Counted from the first letter of the stretch, positions 21,220 to 35,600 are shown. The stretch is 64,000 bases of DNA from Acanthamoeba sp. SK_2022b (GCA_027943245.1 JANDJZ010000022.1:1-64000), one strand, 5' to 3'. Made by a program: numbers and translations. Notes: generated by a model from the letters alone, not told the origin.

Positions 21220-22409
21220 ATGACTAACATGAAAAAGCGGCACAGAGTGAAGGGAGGGCCAACACAAGCCCCTCATAGAGTTTTCTTCCAGAAGCAGAAG
21301 CAGGGTACGCGATGCCGCATGCACTCTCTCAACAACGCCCTTGGTCGTGCCGCCATAGACGTGGCCCGCTTCAATGCTGCCTGCGACGCCTTTGACGCGC
21401 GTTACGGTCTTGAGGGATCCCGCCACTACTTCCTTCTGGCGGACGTCAATCCCCACAGGCAAAGGACCGGTCTCGCCCTTATCTCAACCCTACCTCTTCC
21501 TTGCGTTTTCGGCTGACATGAGTTCATACCACACAAGGAGCACGCTCGCCAGGGCAAGAGGAAAAAGAACGATCAAAGAACGAAAGCGAAGCAAAGGACG
21601 ACGGCGGAGTCGACAGGAAGAGAGTCGGCGAGGCAGAGGCCACCAGAGATGAGGAGGAAGAGAAGCCGGAGGCCGAATCAAGCGAGGAAGAGGATGAAAG
21701 CGAAGAGGGGAGCGACGACGAAGAGGGAGAGGTGATCGACGTGCTGAGCTACATACTGCGAGAGCACTTCAAATACCGGACGAAATACATCCCAATGGGC
21801 GGCACGGTGGGCCGACTCAACCGCGAAGAGCTCGAGCACTGCGAGGCCTTTCTCAGCTTTTCTGAGGGGCACGTGTGGGCCAATCGACGAGTGGGCAACA
21901 CTTGGTACCCACCCTTCATGCATGCCCGCCGCGGCAATCGTGAGAGCGAAGCTCACGAACCAAGTACCCACGCCAGGTACTGTTTGGACAGCCTCCAGAC
22001 GAAGCCGTCGACCATAAAGCCCACCAAGGCATTGGCCTCTGGATTGGGCCACATCCTCATCTATTCCAAGAAGCCCGAGCGCACTGACGGTCCGAGTGCT
22101 GGCCGAGACCAAAGTGAAGCGAGACGAGAGGTGGGACGAGCGGCAGAGAAGAAAATGGAGATGGCCACGAGCGAGAAATCAGGAAGCTGTAATGCCAAAG
22201 ACGGGACAGAGACGCGGGCTCGTGAAAAGAGAACGCGAGTGAACAAGGGGCGGGACGAGAAGGTGGTGGAGGCTCTGCCAGATCCAAATAGGAGTGACGA
22301 CGTAGAATCAAGCGAAGACGGAGGAGAGAGTGAGATAGAACGACCGAGCGGTCTGCTTGTTGCGGTGCGCAATCAGTTTGATTGCCTTGGCGACGAGCAA
22401 GCGTTATAA
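21220..22409 (+). CDS. Josephin-domain (ataxin-3-like) cysteine protease, putative deubiquitinase
   Basis: The first exon contains HRVFFQKQKQGTRCRMHSLNNALG, matching the Josephin catalytic block (F..EKQ.GSLCAQHCLNNLL), with the nucleophile Cys present. The last exons contain SEGHVWANRRVGNTW-YCLDSLQTKP, matching the second catalytic block around the active-site His (HW...G..WYNLDSL). An acidic low-complexity segment (EEEEKPEAESSEEEDESEE) lies between the two halves, and a charged tail follows, ending ...NQFDCLGDEQAL. It probably cleaves ubiquitin chains. A 72-nt intron (21905-21976) inside WY/CLDS is a multiple of three and lacks stops. The exact splice between ...YFLLAD and the acidic exon is uncertain. 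Confidence 0.75.
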
Positions 22410-22460
22410 TGAACTGGATAATGCATCTACACTTGGCCAGCTGGTCGTTCTGGCAACTTT

Positions 22461-23173
22461 CTACAGGTCGGTGGTCGGCGGGATCTCGGCGAGTTCCGAC
22501 TCCGCTGCCAAAGTGGTGTAGACCACTGTGCCTCGGCGACGGCGTGTGCACGCCCAACAGCAGATCACGCAACAGGACACGCAGCAGACCAGCCCCGTCA
22601 GGCCCACCAGCACCAGCGTGACAAAGAACTTGGCCGTCACCCCTGCACATGCGTGTCAGTTCTCCCTATGCGTGTGAAGAATCTTGGTGTGAAGAAGAAA
22701 ACCCATACTGCATGAGGACGACACGCAGAGTCCAAATTCCGGGTCGCCCATGTCCAGGTGGCATTTGCACTCGAACTGCCCCACAACCCCGAATTAATAT
22801 TGCGCGGCACCACGAGAAGCGAAGCCGAAGAAGAAGAAGAAGGCAAAACAAGGAAGGGGAGACGAACGTCACACACGAAGTTGCTGGTGCGGTTGGTGAT
22901 GCACTCGCAGAAATCTGCAGTGGTAATGTCGTACTTGGCGAGACAAGCCGCTTCGGCAGGGGTGGCTGACTGCCTTGGACTCAACGTAGCCACTTCTTCA
23001 TTGAGACGCCCCATGGACAGGTTAAGTTGTTGTTGCACCAAATGAGATGAAGTGCGAAAGCCGCACGTACCTCCGACAAGGGTGTCGCTCGGGCTGGTCT
23101 GCCCTTCGACATGCTCCAGAGTGGGTGAGAGAAGCAGCAACAAGGTGGCCACGAGCACTGTCGGAGGGAACAT
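22461..23173 (-). CDS. Cysteine-rich single-pass membrane protein, family member A
   Basis: Exons 23173-22877, 22775-22709 and 22642-22461 give 181 residues in phase. A signal peptide (MFPPTVLVATLLLLLSPT) leads a short extracellular domain with N-glycosylation sequons (NLS, NRT). Next is a cysteine block, FECKCHLDMGDPEFGLCVSSSC, followed by RVTAKFFVTLVLVGLTGLVC, a transmembrane helix. A cysteine cluster (CCVSCCVICCWACTRRRR), likely palmitoylated, and a short tail ending IPPTTDL complete it. I do not recognise the family. A related gene lies at 26328-26905 on the other side of the LANCL gene, sharing the C-x-C-[HN]-L...C-x2-S-x-C-R-x-T-A block and an intron at the same position and phase. Confidence 0.65.
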
Positions 23174-23326
23174 CGGGTTAAGGAGAGGGAGGAGCTTAAG
23201 GAGAATGAGCTGAACTTGTTTTGTGAACCCACAACCGCCTTTCTTGGTTTGTATCTTGCATTCTTCGCGGATTGGTCCTGCCCCAGGTACGCTGGCCTTC
23301 TCATTCCAACAGGTGGCTATTTCTGT

Positions 23327-25432
23327 TCACAGGCCACAGGCGGGGAAGTTGGCCGGATGACCACCGGCCAGAACGTGGCACATGTCGGCGGTGTAGCAAA
23401 CGGTGCCTGTTAGGCCAAGGAAGAGCGAGTAGGGCTGCGACGGCACATTCCAGAGCTTCTCCCTGGCGGTAAAAGACCACCAGACAGCGCAACCAACAAT
23501 TCGCAAGTCACGGCGTCAATCACCCCATTTGACCACGGGCAATGGGCGAAGCAGGCGGGCGGCACCCTTCGGGGCTGGTTGCAAACTCAGCAAACTTGAG
23601 GGCGCGCCACAGGTGCTTGGGGTGGTTGGTCACCTTGTAGAGCTCCAAGAACAGGTAGCCGTTGCCTGCGCAAGCGCACATACAAAGGCCGCGCCTCAGT
23701 TGTGTGCGCAGTTGTGCTGTGTCCACGTAGACATAAGCCCGAGAGCGCACCGGCGATGCCATGGCACAGACCGAGGCCCTTCTTCAGAAGCCCCCTCTCC
23801 CACACAACGTCGCCCGCGGCCAGGGCCGCGTCCATATAGCGCTTGTGTTTGAAGACCTCGTAGGCCCTGCAGAAAAGTAGACCCATTCCGGGTGCGCCTT
23901 GGCGTAGTTGTGCGGGAAGAGTGCGATGAGAGATGGCGTGGGAAAAGAAGCGGGAGCCACAGTACCGTGGCACCAGTGGACAAGAACGTCGTCATTGTCA
24001 TCAAGTTGCGCGGGGTAGTTGCCCGTGTCGCGGAATCGAAGCGAGATGAGCCAGTCCACTGTGTCCTCCAACACCTTTCGGTAGCTCGGGCTCACCTGCC
24101 CCTCGGCCTGCCGACCGGTGGCCGTTGTTGATCAAAATAACAATCTTTAGACAATTATTGATATTTTAATGCAATAAAAATTGTGTTGCGTGCGTACCAT
24201 GGCGGTGTCCAATTCTTGCGGCCGCAGCAGCAGAACGTTCACTACGCCTGCGATGCCGTGCGCGATGCCCAGATACTTCTCGCCGTACCAGGGGTACATG
24301 AGAGGCGGCCGCTGTCGGCCGCGCGCCTCCTCTTCCACCTTGGCGCGGCTGTCCCAGTATTGGCACGAGTTAGTAAAAAGAGAGTGCCAGGCGAGCACCA
24401 CCAGCGGTAGGCCTACTTACGCCACGCCGCTTTCGAGGCACGCCCTGACCAAGGCATCCACGATGTTGGGCGCGATCTCCCGCTTCAGGTGGTGCTCCAC
24501 AAAGTAGATGCAGTACAGGTATCCTGTCACCAGGCGGTTAGGGACAACGGGCCTTTTCACCGCCCACGAGACCGCCGTACCTGCCAGGCCATAGAAGGGC
24601 TCCCAACCCTCGCCAGTCGTGGGTTCGGGAAGTACGATGGGCTGCTGCAGGCCCGTCAGCTTGTCGATGTACTCCTTCACTCATGTCATCAGCAGCAGCA
24701 CGACCCAGTAGTCAGGTCTCCATCGGTCAAAGGGTCGCAGTGGGGGGAGGACACAGACCTCTGATTTCTCCTTGCGGCCGAGGTGGTGGTAGATGACCGC
24801 CGCCAGCGCAAAGGGACCGGCGTCGCCCAGCACGAATGAAATGCTCGACTTGGCGCCGACCCTGTTGCATATCGCCGCATCGCAGTCAGCCAGACTTGGC
24901 GCCGACCGAGCCCAGGATTGAGCAAAAACAGGGAAGAGGCGGGGACACGCACGGGTCGAGCTTCTCCCGCTCCTCGACGAGGCGGCTGGCGATGTGAATG
25001 TACTCTTCGGCCCGCTCCAGCGCATTGGTCTTGTCCGGCAGCTCGTAGCCTGCCTCCCAGAGCCGCAGGAACATCAACGCCGCACCCGCGGCTCCTTCGT
25101 ACACCGTGGCATCGCTGCGCACGTACACACAAACACACGATGAGAGCTGGGTGCGTGCGTGAATGTGGGTTGCAGCTACTTCTGCGTCTGAAGGTTGGCG
25201 GGCCAGTCATCTTGAACGATCTCGATCATTTTGTCCGTCTGTCAGGCCATCACGCCAGCCACGATCACCAACATGCCTGGAAGCTCGCCTCCATGAAGGT
25301 GTGTACCTTCTTGCGAATGTGCTCTAGCTGCTCTTTATCGGGGAAGGGGGCAGGCGGGGATGCCAGGGGCCAGTCCGCCATGTGGTTTGGGAAGAACCTG
25401 CTCTTTGCCTCTTGTCCTAACATCGCTGCCAT
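23327..25432 (-). CDS. LanC-like protein (LANCL family)
   Basis: Multi-exon gene from ATG 25432 (MAAMLGQEAKSRFFPNHMADW, matching the LANCL N-terminal RAFPNPYADY motif) to TGA 23327-23329 (...GGHPANFPACGL). The seven-helix-pair toroid repeats show the usual glycine motifs: DATVYEGAAGAALMFLRLW, VLGDAGPFALAAVIYHH, FYGLAGTAVSW, LGIAHGIAGVVNVLL, HWCHGTVAP, KKGLGLCHGIAGALSG, GNGYLFLELYK and YSLFLGLTGTVCYTADM. The zinc ligands CHG and GLCHG are kept. Eukaryotic LANCL proteins bind glutathione and add it to dehydroalanine/dehydrobutyrine in damaged phosphoproteins. The absence of any precursor peptide or LanB/LanM next to it argues against lanthipeptide synthesis. Confidence 0.92.
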
Positions 25433-26327
25433 CTCTGCGAATTTTGTCAATCAATTGATTGATTGGATTTAGGGTTCACCGTTGAGAGTCGAGTCCTACG
25501 TGTTCTTCTCACAACTCGAAGAAGCTGCGATGACACAACTCGCCCTTCAAGCGCGTTGCACTGTTTAGCAGGCAGTTGCCCTCCAACTGGCCGAGATGAA
25601 ACATAAATCTCGCCACCACGCCGAACGAAACGCGAAACGCACAACCAAACAAAAACAACGTTTCGCGCCCACCGGTTGCTGCTCAAGTTGAGTCTGCAAC
25701 GGAGCGCAACACAAGAAAGGCTACAAGTTTCGATGATATAAAGAGGTGGATTTAAAGGGGACTCCCGACCTGAGGTCTTATATTGTGTATGGTCATGTGA
25801 ATGTGGTGTGTTGAGTGTGAATCATGCTAGTCACTAAACTGGCCAGTCCTGCTCAAGCTGGGTATGCCACAGATTTGGCCCAGCTAATCTTGTGTCTTCA
25901 ACCATAAAAATTATGACACCTTCATAGGCTTAAGTGGCCAGTAAGGATTCCACCAGCTATCAAGTTCCCTCCAGGTCAATAGATGCCCTCAGTACAGAGG
26001 TGGGGGTGTTCTCATGCCCATACCAAGTTCAAGGCTTGTCAGGCCATCCCAGAGGACAAACATGCTTCAAGGAGTTCATTTCTCTATCAAATTTCGTTGC
26101 CATTTCGAGAATTGGCGACTCGGGTGGATCACGGCCAATTTGCAGCCAATAGCAACTGAAAGAGCATCTCCGCTATTGGCGCCAACAACCAGCAACTCGT
26201 GTGTGCATCGTCATAAAGCGCCATTTCCTCGACTTGCCACGCGAACTGCAGAAGAGGGCCCGGACCCGTCGGCTTTAGCGGGCCATTGTCCAACAGTACA
26301 ACAACCCGCAACACACAACACAACGCA
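25433..26327. promoter_or_regulatory. Divergent intergenic region, LANCL / membrane protein B
   Basis: 895 bp between two divergent ATGs, AT-richer than genes. A TATA-like gatataaaga stretch is at about 25734-25743 and a tttaaagg stretch follows. No exon with recognisable content was found; open frames here are short and motif-free. Confidence 0.35.
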
Positions 26328-26905
26328 ATGGAGGGTCTGGTGTTCACATTGCTTATGGGGGCAGTCCTGTTATTTTGTCCTCTCGACACAACGCACAGCC
26401 ATCGTGCCACCCACGCCACGCATAGAGCAGTCGCTGCCGGTACGCCACGCGCCACAACAGGGGGGGGGACTGCCATCTCACCACCACATCCCTGGCATAG
26501 AGCTTGCGTACGGTGTACGCTTGACGATTCCCCTGGAGGACGAGGAGAGCAGGCTCTTCACAGACAACTCGGAGTCCCGCTGCGAACGGGCGGTTGGGCG
26601 TTCTGACAACTATCTTTGCACTGTACGCCTGCCCCTTGTCACCTTGCACCGGCAGGGTCGCTTGCCACCCCGACTGATCTCTACTTGAACAGTACCAATG
26701 CCAATGCAACCTCGAAGGTCTCAACTGTCACTCGTCTGCGTGCCGATTGACTGCGAATGCCAGATCCCTGCTGCTTGTGATGGGCATGCTGGTGCTGGTC
26801 TTCTCTGGTTTTGGCACCCTGGCCGCATGTCATCTTGCTGTGCGCCGAAAACGTCCAGCTGGTGCCTCGTTGCGATCATCCCCAGCTAGTGAGTTGCCTT
26901 TGTAA
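26328..26905 (+). CDS. Cysteine-rich single-pass membrane protein, family member B
   Basis: Exons 26328-26439, 26501-26622 and 26693-26905 join in phase to 148 residues. A signal peptide (MEGLVFTLLMGAVLLFCPL) is followed by a histidine/threonine-rich stretch and an acidic segment (IPLEDEESRLFTDNS). The cysteine block is split by a phase-0 intron just before YQCQCNLEGLNCHSSACRLT. A transmembrane helix (LLLVMGMLVLVFSGFGTLAA) follows, then a basic juxtamembrane motif (VRRKRP) and a short tail. The block aligns with member A (22461-23173): [FY][EQ]C[KQ]C[HN]L, C-x2-S-x-C-R-x-T-A, and the intron position. Function is unknown. The first intron contains a run of nine G on the sense strand. Confidence 0.6.
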
Positions 26906-26918
26906 TTCGTAACTTGTC

Positions 26919-26924
26919 AATAAA
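26919..26924 (+). promoter_or_regulatory. Poly(A) signal AATAAA of membrane protein B
   Basis: AATAAA lies 14 bp after the stop codon of the plus-strand gene, in the 101-bp convergent spacer. Confidence 0.5.
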
Positions 26925-27006
26925 CGTGTATAAAGTTGTAGATGGATCGACAAACGATGGACCAGCTGTAAGCAGTCAAAATCTTCTGAAGTGATGCCTT
27001 GAACCC

Positions 27007-28814
27007 TCAAGAAGGAACAAAGCCAGGGCCGTGCTTGGCTTTTGCGACGGCCAACAGATCGCTCCTGGAGTACAGCTTCATGTCTGCAAAGTTGGGCGAG
27101 AGCTTTTGTCGCACAGGGTAAGTGACGAAGCCTGCGTGCGATTGGAGGAGCTGGGAAGCTGCCGATACCGGATTGGACACGCACTCGGGAGCGAGTGCGA
27201 GCAGGTCGCGTTCGCTCAGGCTGTAGGCCTTCTTGGCCCACTGCTTGGAGGCGTGCGTTTTGATCCGACACTCGTAGCACGCTCGCTTGTTGGCCAAGGG
27301 CAGCTGGAGTATCTTCGGCTGCTCCTGTCCGCAGTAATCGCACACCTGCCCGGACGACTTGGGCCTCTTTCTGGCGAGAAGCCTCATGATCACGCCGCCC
27401 ACCACGGCCTTGGTCCGTCCGCACTTGTAGTTCCTCGCTCTCTTTAGTTCCAGCCACATGTTGCCCAGCTTCTCCTTCCACAGGTCAGCCTTGCTGTCGT
27501 CGGCCCATCCATCGTCGTCGCCAACCCGATCTATGATCTCGCTGTACATCGCTTTCTTTTCTTCCTTCTTCTTCTGTCGTTTCGCAGCCCTTTCCTTTTG
27601 TTCGTCGTCTTCGTTCTTCTCCTCCTCCCTCCCTTCGCTCTTCGCTGTGTTGTCTTCGTTCTCTTGTAATTCCGATGTCCTCTTGCGCTTGAGTAGCCCC
27701 AGGTTGGCGTCCTTGTGGACGACCTGCAGTTGACTCTTGACCGCATGGTACTCGTAGAACTCGTGGGCCAACCGCTGATCGACGAAGGACCCGAAGTGGT
27801 AGCGAATGGACGACAGGTCGAGCGCTCTCTCTTGCGCGAAGCTGCGCGCGATCCGGTCAAACGTAGGCTCTGCGTGGTGAACATGGCAGTCTGCCCACGT
27901 CATCTCGCGCTGCGTAATGGGACACACCACCGTCTTCTCCCCGCTCACGCTGTTGTCGCAGATAGTGGCGGCGGTGGGCTGCTCTATCGGACTCGAAGTC
28001 GTTGCGCTGGCGCCAGGAGGTCGGCCCTCCTTGTTAAACACCTTCCGCTTGAACTCGTGTACGAATTGGGCCACGACCACCCGACAGGCCCTCGAGTACT
28101 GTTGGTGCTGGGCATTTCTCACACGCCGCAGCGTCTCGTCCGCCTCATCGTCGTCCCCATTCGCCACGCTCGTGACGCATTTGCTAGTGCTATTCTTGGT
28201 TGCCCCCGCTTTCTTCTTGGTGGCTGTCTTTGGGTTGGCCACGTAGCGGGACAGCTTCTGCCTGTCGGCTTCGTCGAGCTCCTGATGCCCTTCGAACCCG
28301 TCGACCTTTACCCCCGCGCAACGGCGGTCGATCTCGAAGCAGGCCATGTGAAACCACTCCTGCTTGCCAAAATAGCGGCCGCGGTTGATCCGCGTCTTCA
28401 TGCCCACACGCAGCCTGGCCTCTCCGATCTTGGTGCCACAGCCGCTGCACCTTGACCTGTTCGACTTGGCCCGCTCCACCATCAACGAAGCCTGCTCGCC
28501 CCCAGCTAAGGTTTAGCATCGCCGGCAACATGAAGAAGGCCAAACTCTCAGTTTACCTCTTGCCACCAGGTAAGGGGACCGGACACGACGCTCTTGCGCC
28601 GCCGAGACTGACCCAAGGCTGGGTCGACGACGGTGGCGGACCTCATGGCGCTGGCGGCCACCAGCCGCTTGCGCCTGGTCTGCGGGTGGTAGACGCACCA
28701 GCCGAGCCCGCTCTTGAACTCCTCCACCACCGCGTCGGTCCACGTGTCCTTGTCCTTCACCTCGACCGCGTCGCCCATCATCGGTACGTAGCCTCGACCA
28801 CCCTCGCTCGCCAT
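27007..28814 (-). CDS. Tudor/Agenet-like - PARP-type zinc finger - DUF3223 - XPA-type zinc finger protein (predicted DNA-damage factor)
   Basis: Two exons (28814-28557 and 28491-27007) join in phase 0 to 580 residues. N terminus: MGDAVEVKDKDTWTDAVV...GWCVYHPQ resembles a Tudor/Agenet barrel. Residues about 98-140 form a PARP-type finger, C-x2-C-x29-H-x2-C, with the usual RVGMKTRINRGRYFGKQEWFH core. The middle part has CPITQREMTWADCHVHHAEPTF, typical of DUF3223, followed by a lysine/glutamate-rich region. Near the C terminus, CDYCGQEQ...CYEC has the exact C-x2-C-x17-C-x2-C spacing of the XPA zinc finger. The XPA_C-like helices and MKLYSRSDLLAVAKAKHG follow. PARP fingers bind nicks and XPA binds damaged junctions, so a nuclear repair role is inferred. 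I know no named protein with this order. Confidence 0.8.
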
Positions 28815-28980
28815 CTCCTCTTCCACTTCGCTCGGGCTGGTCTGTGGAAGTGCGATCGCACCGACATGAAAAGCTTGACAAATTGTATTCATTAAATAAA
28901 ACAAACAAACAAACAAACAAAAAAAGAAATAAACAGGTGTTGGGCGAGAGCTTGCGGTCCTCCTTCTTCTCTCTGAGCTC

Positions 28981-31378
<2,398 letters not shown>

Positions 31379-32031
31379 ATTCTCACTGCGGATCGCTCCC
31401 TTTAGCCAATCAATTTGACAATGCTCGCGCAACCTCTCAGGCAGGTAGTGGTACCGTGGTTGCTCTTGTGCAAAGAACGAAAAGGGGGAAAAAAAGATAA
31501 TAAGGGATGGCCAAAGATACGCTAGCTTGGCCATTGGCCATTTAACTCGCCTGCGAAGAGGTTGTGGCTGTTGTGTCATGTGCTTCAGGGGAAGCACTTG
31601 CTCCTCCAACACCAGCACTGAGGTACACATGGCCTCATCCCTTTATACATTCATGGACAACAGACTCACAGATACACATACCACATGCTGCATTCCCTGT
31701 GGAATGCTGCTCCTGGTGGGCTGCCATTTCAAGGTTGTTGGCAGCAGCTTACTGATGGTAGTGCTTCAGTGATGCATGCCCCTCATTTTGCTGCACATGG
31801 TTAGCCAGAGTGTCCTGTGGGGCAGTGCTGGAGCAAACAGCTGTTGGTGAGGTAGCGGTGTGGGAGTGGCCATATAGCAAGGAGTGCACTGGGTGCGTGG
31901 GTGCTGGGTAGAGCGAGGCATAGGAACACAATGGCTGGGTAAGAGGCTGGATGTGGGGTGAGGGTGCGCCCAGGATTGAACCATTCACTGTGATAAATAT
32001 TGTTTTGCACCACCAAACAAAAGGACAAGGT
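31379..32031. other. Intergenic stretch without recognised genes
   Basis: 653 bp between the aminotransferase ATG and the stop codon of the second histidine kinase, both on the minus strand. It must include the aminotransferase promoter. Open frames on either strand are short, lack motifs and overlap one another. Confidence 0.4.
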
Positions 32032-32650
32032 TTAACCGTTGGTTGGTGGTCGGAAGAGTTGGTGGATGGCCGCGGAGAGGGAGGCGAAGTGGACGGGTTT
32101 GGTGAGGTGCACGTCGAACCCGGCCTCCCGGCTCAGCCGCACGTCCTCCTCCATGCCGTAGCCCGACAGGGCGATGCCCTTGAGGCCGGGGTACTCGGCC
32201 TTGAGCGCCTGCATGAGCTGGTGGCCCGTGCCGTCCGGCAGCCCAATGTCGCTGATCACCAGGTCGAACTCCCCTCGCGCCTCGTTCGCTATCTGTTGGC
32301 GGTCGATGATTTGCGTGGGCAACCGTAAGCACAACTGCCATTGGTGTGTGTTTACGTGCGTTGGTGTGTGGCTGTGTACCCTCAGCGCATCTGCGATGAA
32401 GGAGGCGATGACGACGTCGAAGTTGAGCTTCTGACGCAGGAGGCGCGACATGATCATGAGCGTGCTCAGGTTGTCCTCCACCAGCAGCACCTTGAGCGCT
32501 AGACTTGCTGGCTGTTTGGACTCTGACAACACCAGGTCGGCACTGCCGCTCTGGTCGAGAGAAGCCGACTTGACCTGGCCCCTCTGTGAACGGCGGGGGG
32601 AGCAACAGGCGCGCGGTGAGTTTCAGCTCCGAAGTGGCCGTGGGAAGTCC

Positions 32651-32694
<44 letters not shown>

Positions 32695-35600
32695 GGCGGG
32701 GAATTGGTACGGTGCCCGTAGGCAGATGGATGGTGAACGTGGCGCCCTTGCCCTTGCCCTCGCTCGCCGCGGTCAGCTTGCCCCTGTGCTTCTCCGCCAA
32801 AGCCCTGGCACACAACAACAACAACACAACGCGTGAGCAAGGCGATGGGGATGCGCGAGCTCGTTGGGCGCAGCACGGCGTACCGCGAGATGGCGAGGCC
32901 GAGGCCGAGGCCGCCAAAGCGCACGGTGATCGAGGCGTCGCCCTGCTCGAAGGCGTGGAAGAGGTGCGGCAGGACCTGTTCTTCGATGCCTATCCCCGTG
33001 TCGATGATCTCGACGCGCAGCATCTCCTTGGTCGCCAGCGTCTCCCTCTTCTCATCGTCGTCCGTCCCGTTGTCGCTCTCCGAATGCTCCCCGATCCTTT
33101 CCCCCGACACCACCGTGGAGCGCAGCCGGCGGCGACTCTGGTAGTTGGACGTGCGGATCGTGATCCGCCCTCCCTCGGGCGTGAACTTGACCGCATTCCT
33201 CAACACATTCCAGAACACCTGCTGCAGCCTGTGGAAGAATGCGTGGTTAGCGAACGAAGGGAGGGCGTGTTGGGATGTGACGCGAGGCCAGCGTACCGCG
33301 CAGAGTCGCCGGTGAGGCGGTCGGACGAGGCGGCAAAGTCCCTCGTCAGAGCGAGCTTCTTGGCGACGATTTCGTGGCTGACGATCTGCAGCGTGCGGTT
33401 GAGGACGTCGTGCACCCCGAGCTCGCTCAGCTTGAGCTTGAGCTTATTCCTGTGTTCGCACGCACACACACAAGATGCAAGTCCGTCAGTTGCCGTTTTT
33501 ATAATTTATTTATATTTATTTTCATTTATTTTTGATGATTGGCGAGCGCGCGTGTACCGTGAGATCCTGGTGAGGTCGAGCAGGTCGTCGATGAGCTGCA
33601 CCTCCAACACGATGGAGGCGTGGATCAGCCGCACGCTCTCCTCCACGTCGAACGGCAGGTTTCCCTCGTCTGCACATTCACACAAAACCGTCCAAGTGAG
33701 CACATGCAGAGCGCGGGGAGCCAGGCTCGAGGCGGGTCGCACCGAGCAGGGACTCGGCCAACAGCAGCACGGGCGTGAGCGGGGTGCGCAGCTCGTGCGA
33801 CAGCGCGGCGAGGAAGTTGTCCTTGGCGCGGTTGGCGCTGTTGGCTATCCGGTAGAGCCGATCGTTGTCGATGGCCATGCCGGCACGTCCCGCCAACTCC
33901 TCGCAAACTGCCTTGTCCTCCTTCTGTATTTGTAGAAAAACAACAATTACTTGATAAATATATAAATTAAATTAAAATATAATTGATTTTGTTGTGAAAA
34001 AAGCAAAGAAAAAATACCTTATATTTGCTCTGGCCTGCGGAGCTACGCGCGAAGAGCCAGGTGCCGTAGACACGGCCGTGTCCCTGGAGCACGTGCATGA
34101 CGATGTTGTAGTCGTTCGGTGAGAGGTCACACTTGATTCCGACTCGCTCGCCGTTGATCAACTCCACAACGTCGCGGTACGGTCCGCTGCCGTCGCCGTT
34201 CCAAGTCTCCTCGTCTACATCTGGTGTATAGAAGCGGGCAACGAACCGTCAACCCCGCTGCTACTGCGGGGAGAAAAGAGAAAAGCGGAAGGAGTGCCTT
34301 CGTCAGGCGAGAGCTGCTGGAGCTGCCACAGGTGCGTGGCAGCGTTGGGCGAGGCAATGCGCTGGAGGGAGCCGTTCTCGGCCACCAGGTCGATAATGCA
34401 CCAATCCGCCACCACCGAACCTGAGGTTATTTTGAAAAAAATTTAAAACTTAAACAAAACCAAACCAAACAAAAAATAAAATAAAATAATAAAATAATGT
34501 TAGCCAGAGGAGCGAGATCGCAGTACCGCCAACGAAGGCGAGCATGGACGTCAGAAGGGATGGGAGATGGCTCTCGACGCTGGTCGTCAGCAGCTGGCCG
34601 ACCTGAAACACACCAAATTGCGCAGTGCGGTGAGCACTTCTTGACAGAAGCAACAAGAAGGACACCCTTGGACACGAGAGCGACAGAGGTTCCACACTGG
34701 AGGTACCTTATCAAGCACTGCTAGCCGACTCTCGGCTGTCTTCCGTGATGTGATGTCGATGGTGAAGATGGACACACCGCCGTCCGATCCCGGACAGGCC
34801 CTGCTCTCATACCTGCCGGAAAAAAAATAAAATAAAATAAATGGTCAATAAAAATTAATTGAAAATGAAAATGATCTTTTAAAAAAATAATTATTCAAAG
34901 CGAGCGCAGAGTGCACGTACCAGCGCCTGTGGACCTCCGAGTAGTAGTCAAAGACAACGTCGACACCCTCTCTCATCGCCTTCTCCAGGCTGCGTGAGAT
35001 GACGCCGCTCTTCACGTCGACCATGTGTTGCCACACGTTGTTGCCGATCATCGCTAGAAGAGGGAGAGAGACGCGGTCATGTCAGCCCGACAAGCTACGG
35101 TCAGCAATATTGGCCGCACGCAGCAGCAGCACCCCCAAGATGCGATGGGAGTGCGTGAGCGAGGTGGGAGTGCTCTCACTACCTTGTTTCCTGGCGCGCA
35201 GCATCGCCGCCGCGTTGTTGTTGACGTAGGTGTAGCGCTGCTGGGAGTCGAGCGCGACGAACGCGTCCTTGAGCGACGCCAATATCTTCTCCAGCCTTTC
35301 CTTGCCCTCGTGAATCTGTGTCGACACACGAGTCCATCGCCGCGGCGTCAGTGTCGACAGCGACACACACGCGTGGTTCACGCGCGTGCGAGCCAGTACC
35401 TCCATGCGGAGCGTTTTCTCGGTGCGGGCGGCCTTGAGGCGCAGACGCGACATCTTGAGCAGGGAGGCGACGCGCGACAGCAGCTCGCGCGCCGTGAAGG
35501 GCTTGATGAGGTAGTCGTCCGCGCCTTCGGCGAGCCCTTCGGCGATGGTCTCCTTCCCGGCTCGCGCCGAGAACATGATGACAGGCACTGTGTACAACTC

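Noticed and set aside
23327..25432. Lanthipeptide biosynthesis locus
   Set aside because: Only a LANCL-type gene is present, with introns; no LanB/LanM enzyme, precursor peptide or exporter lies nearby.
32586..33935. 449-codon plus-strand frame
   Set aside because: It crosses exons, introns and an (AC)n tract of the double histidine kinase on the opposite strand and has no domain-like content.
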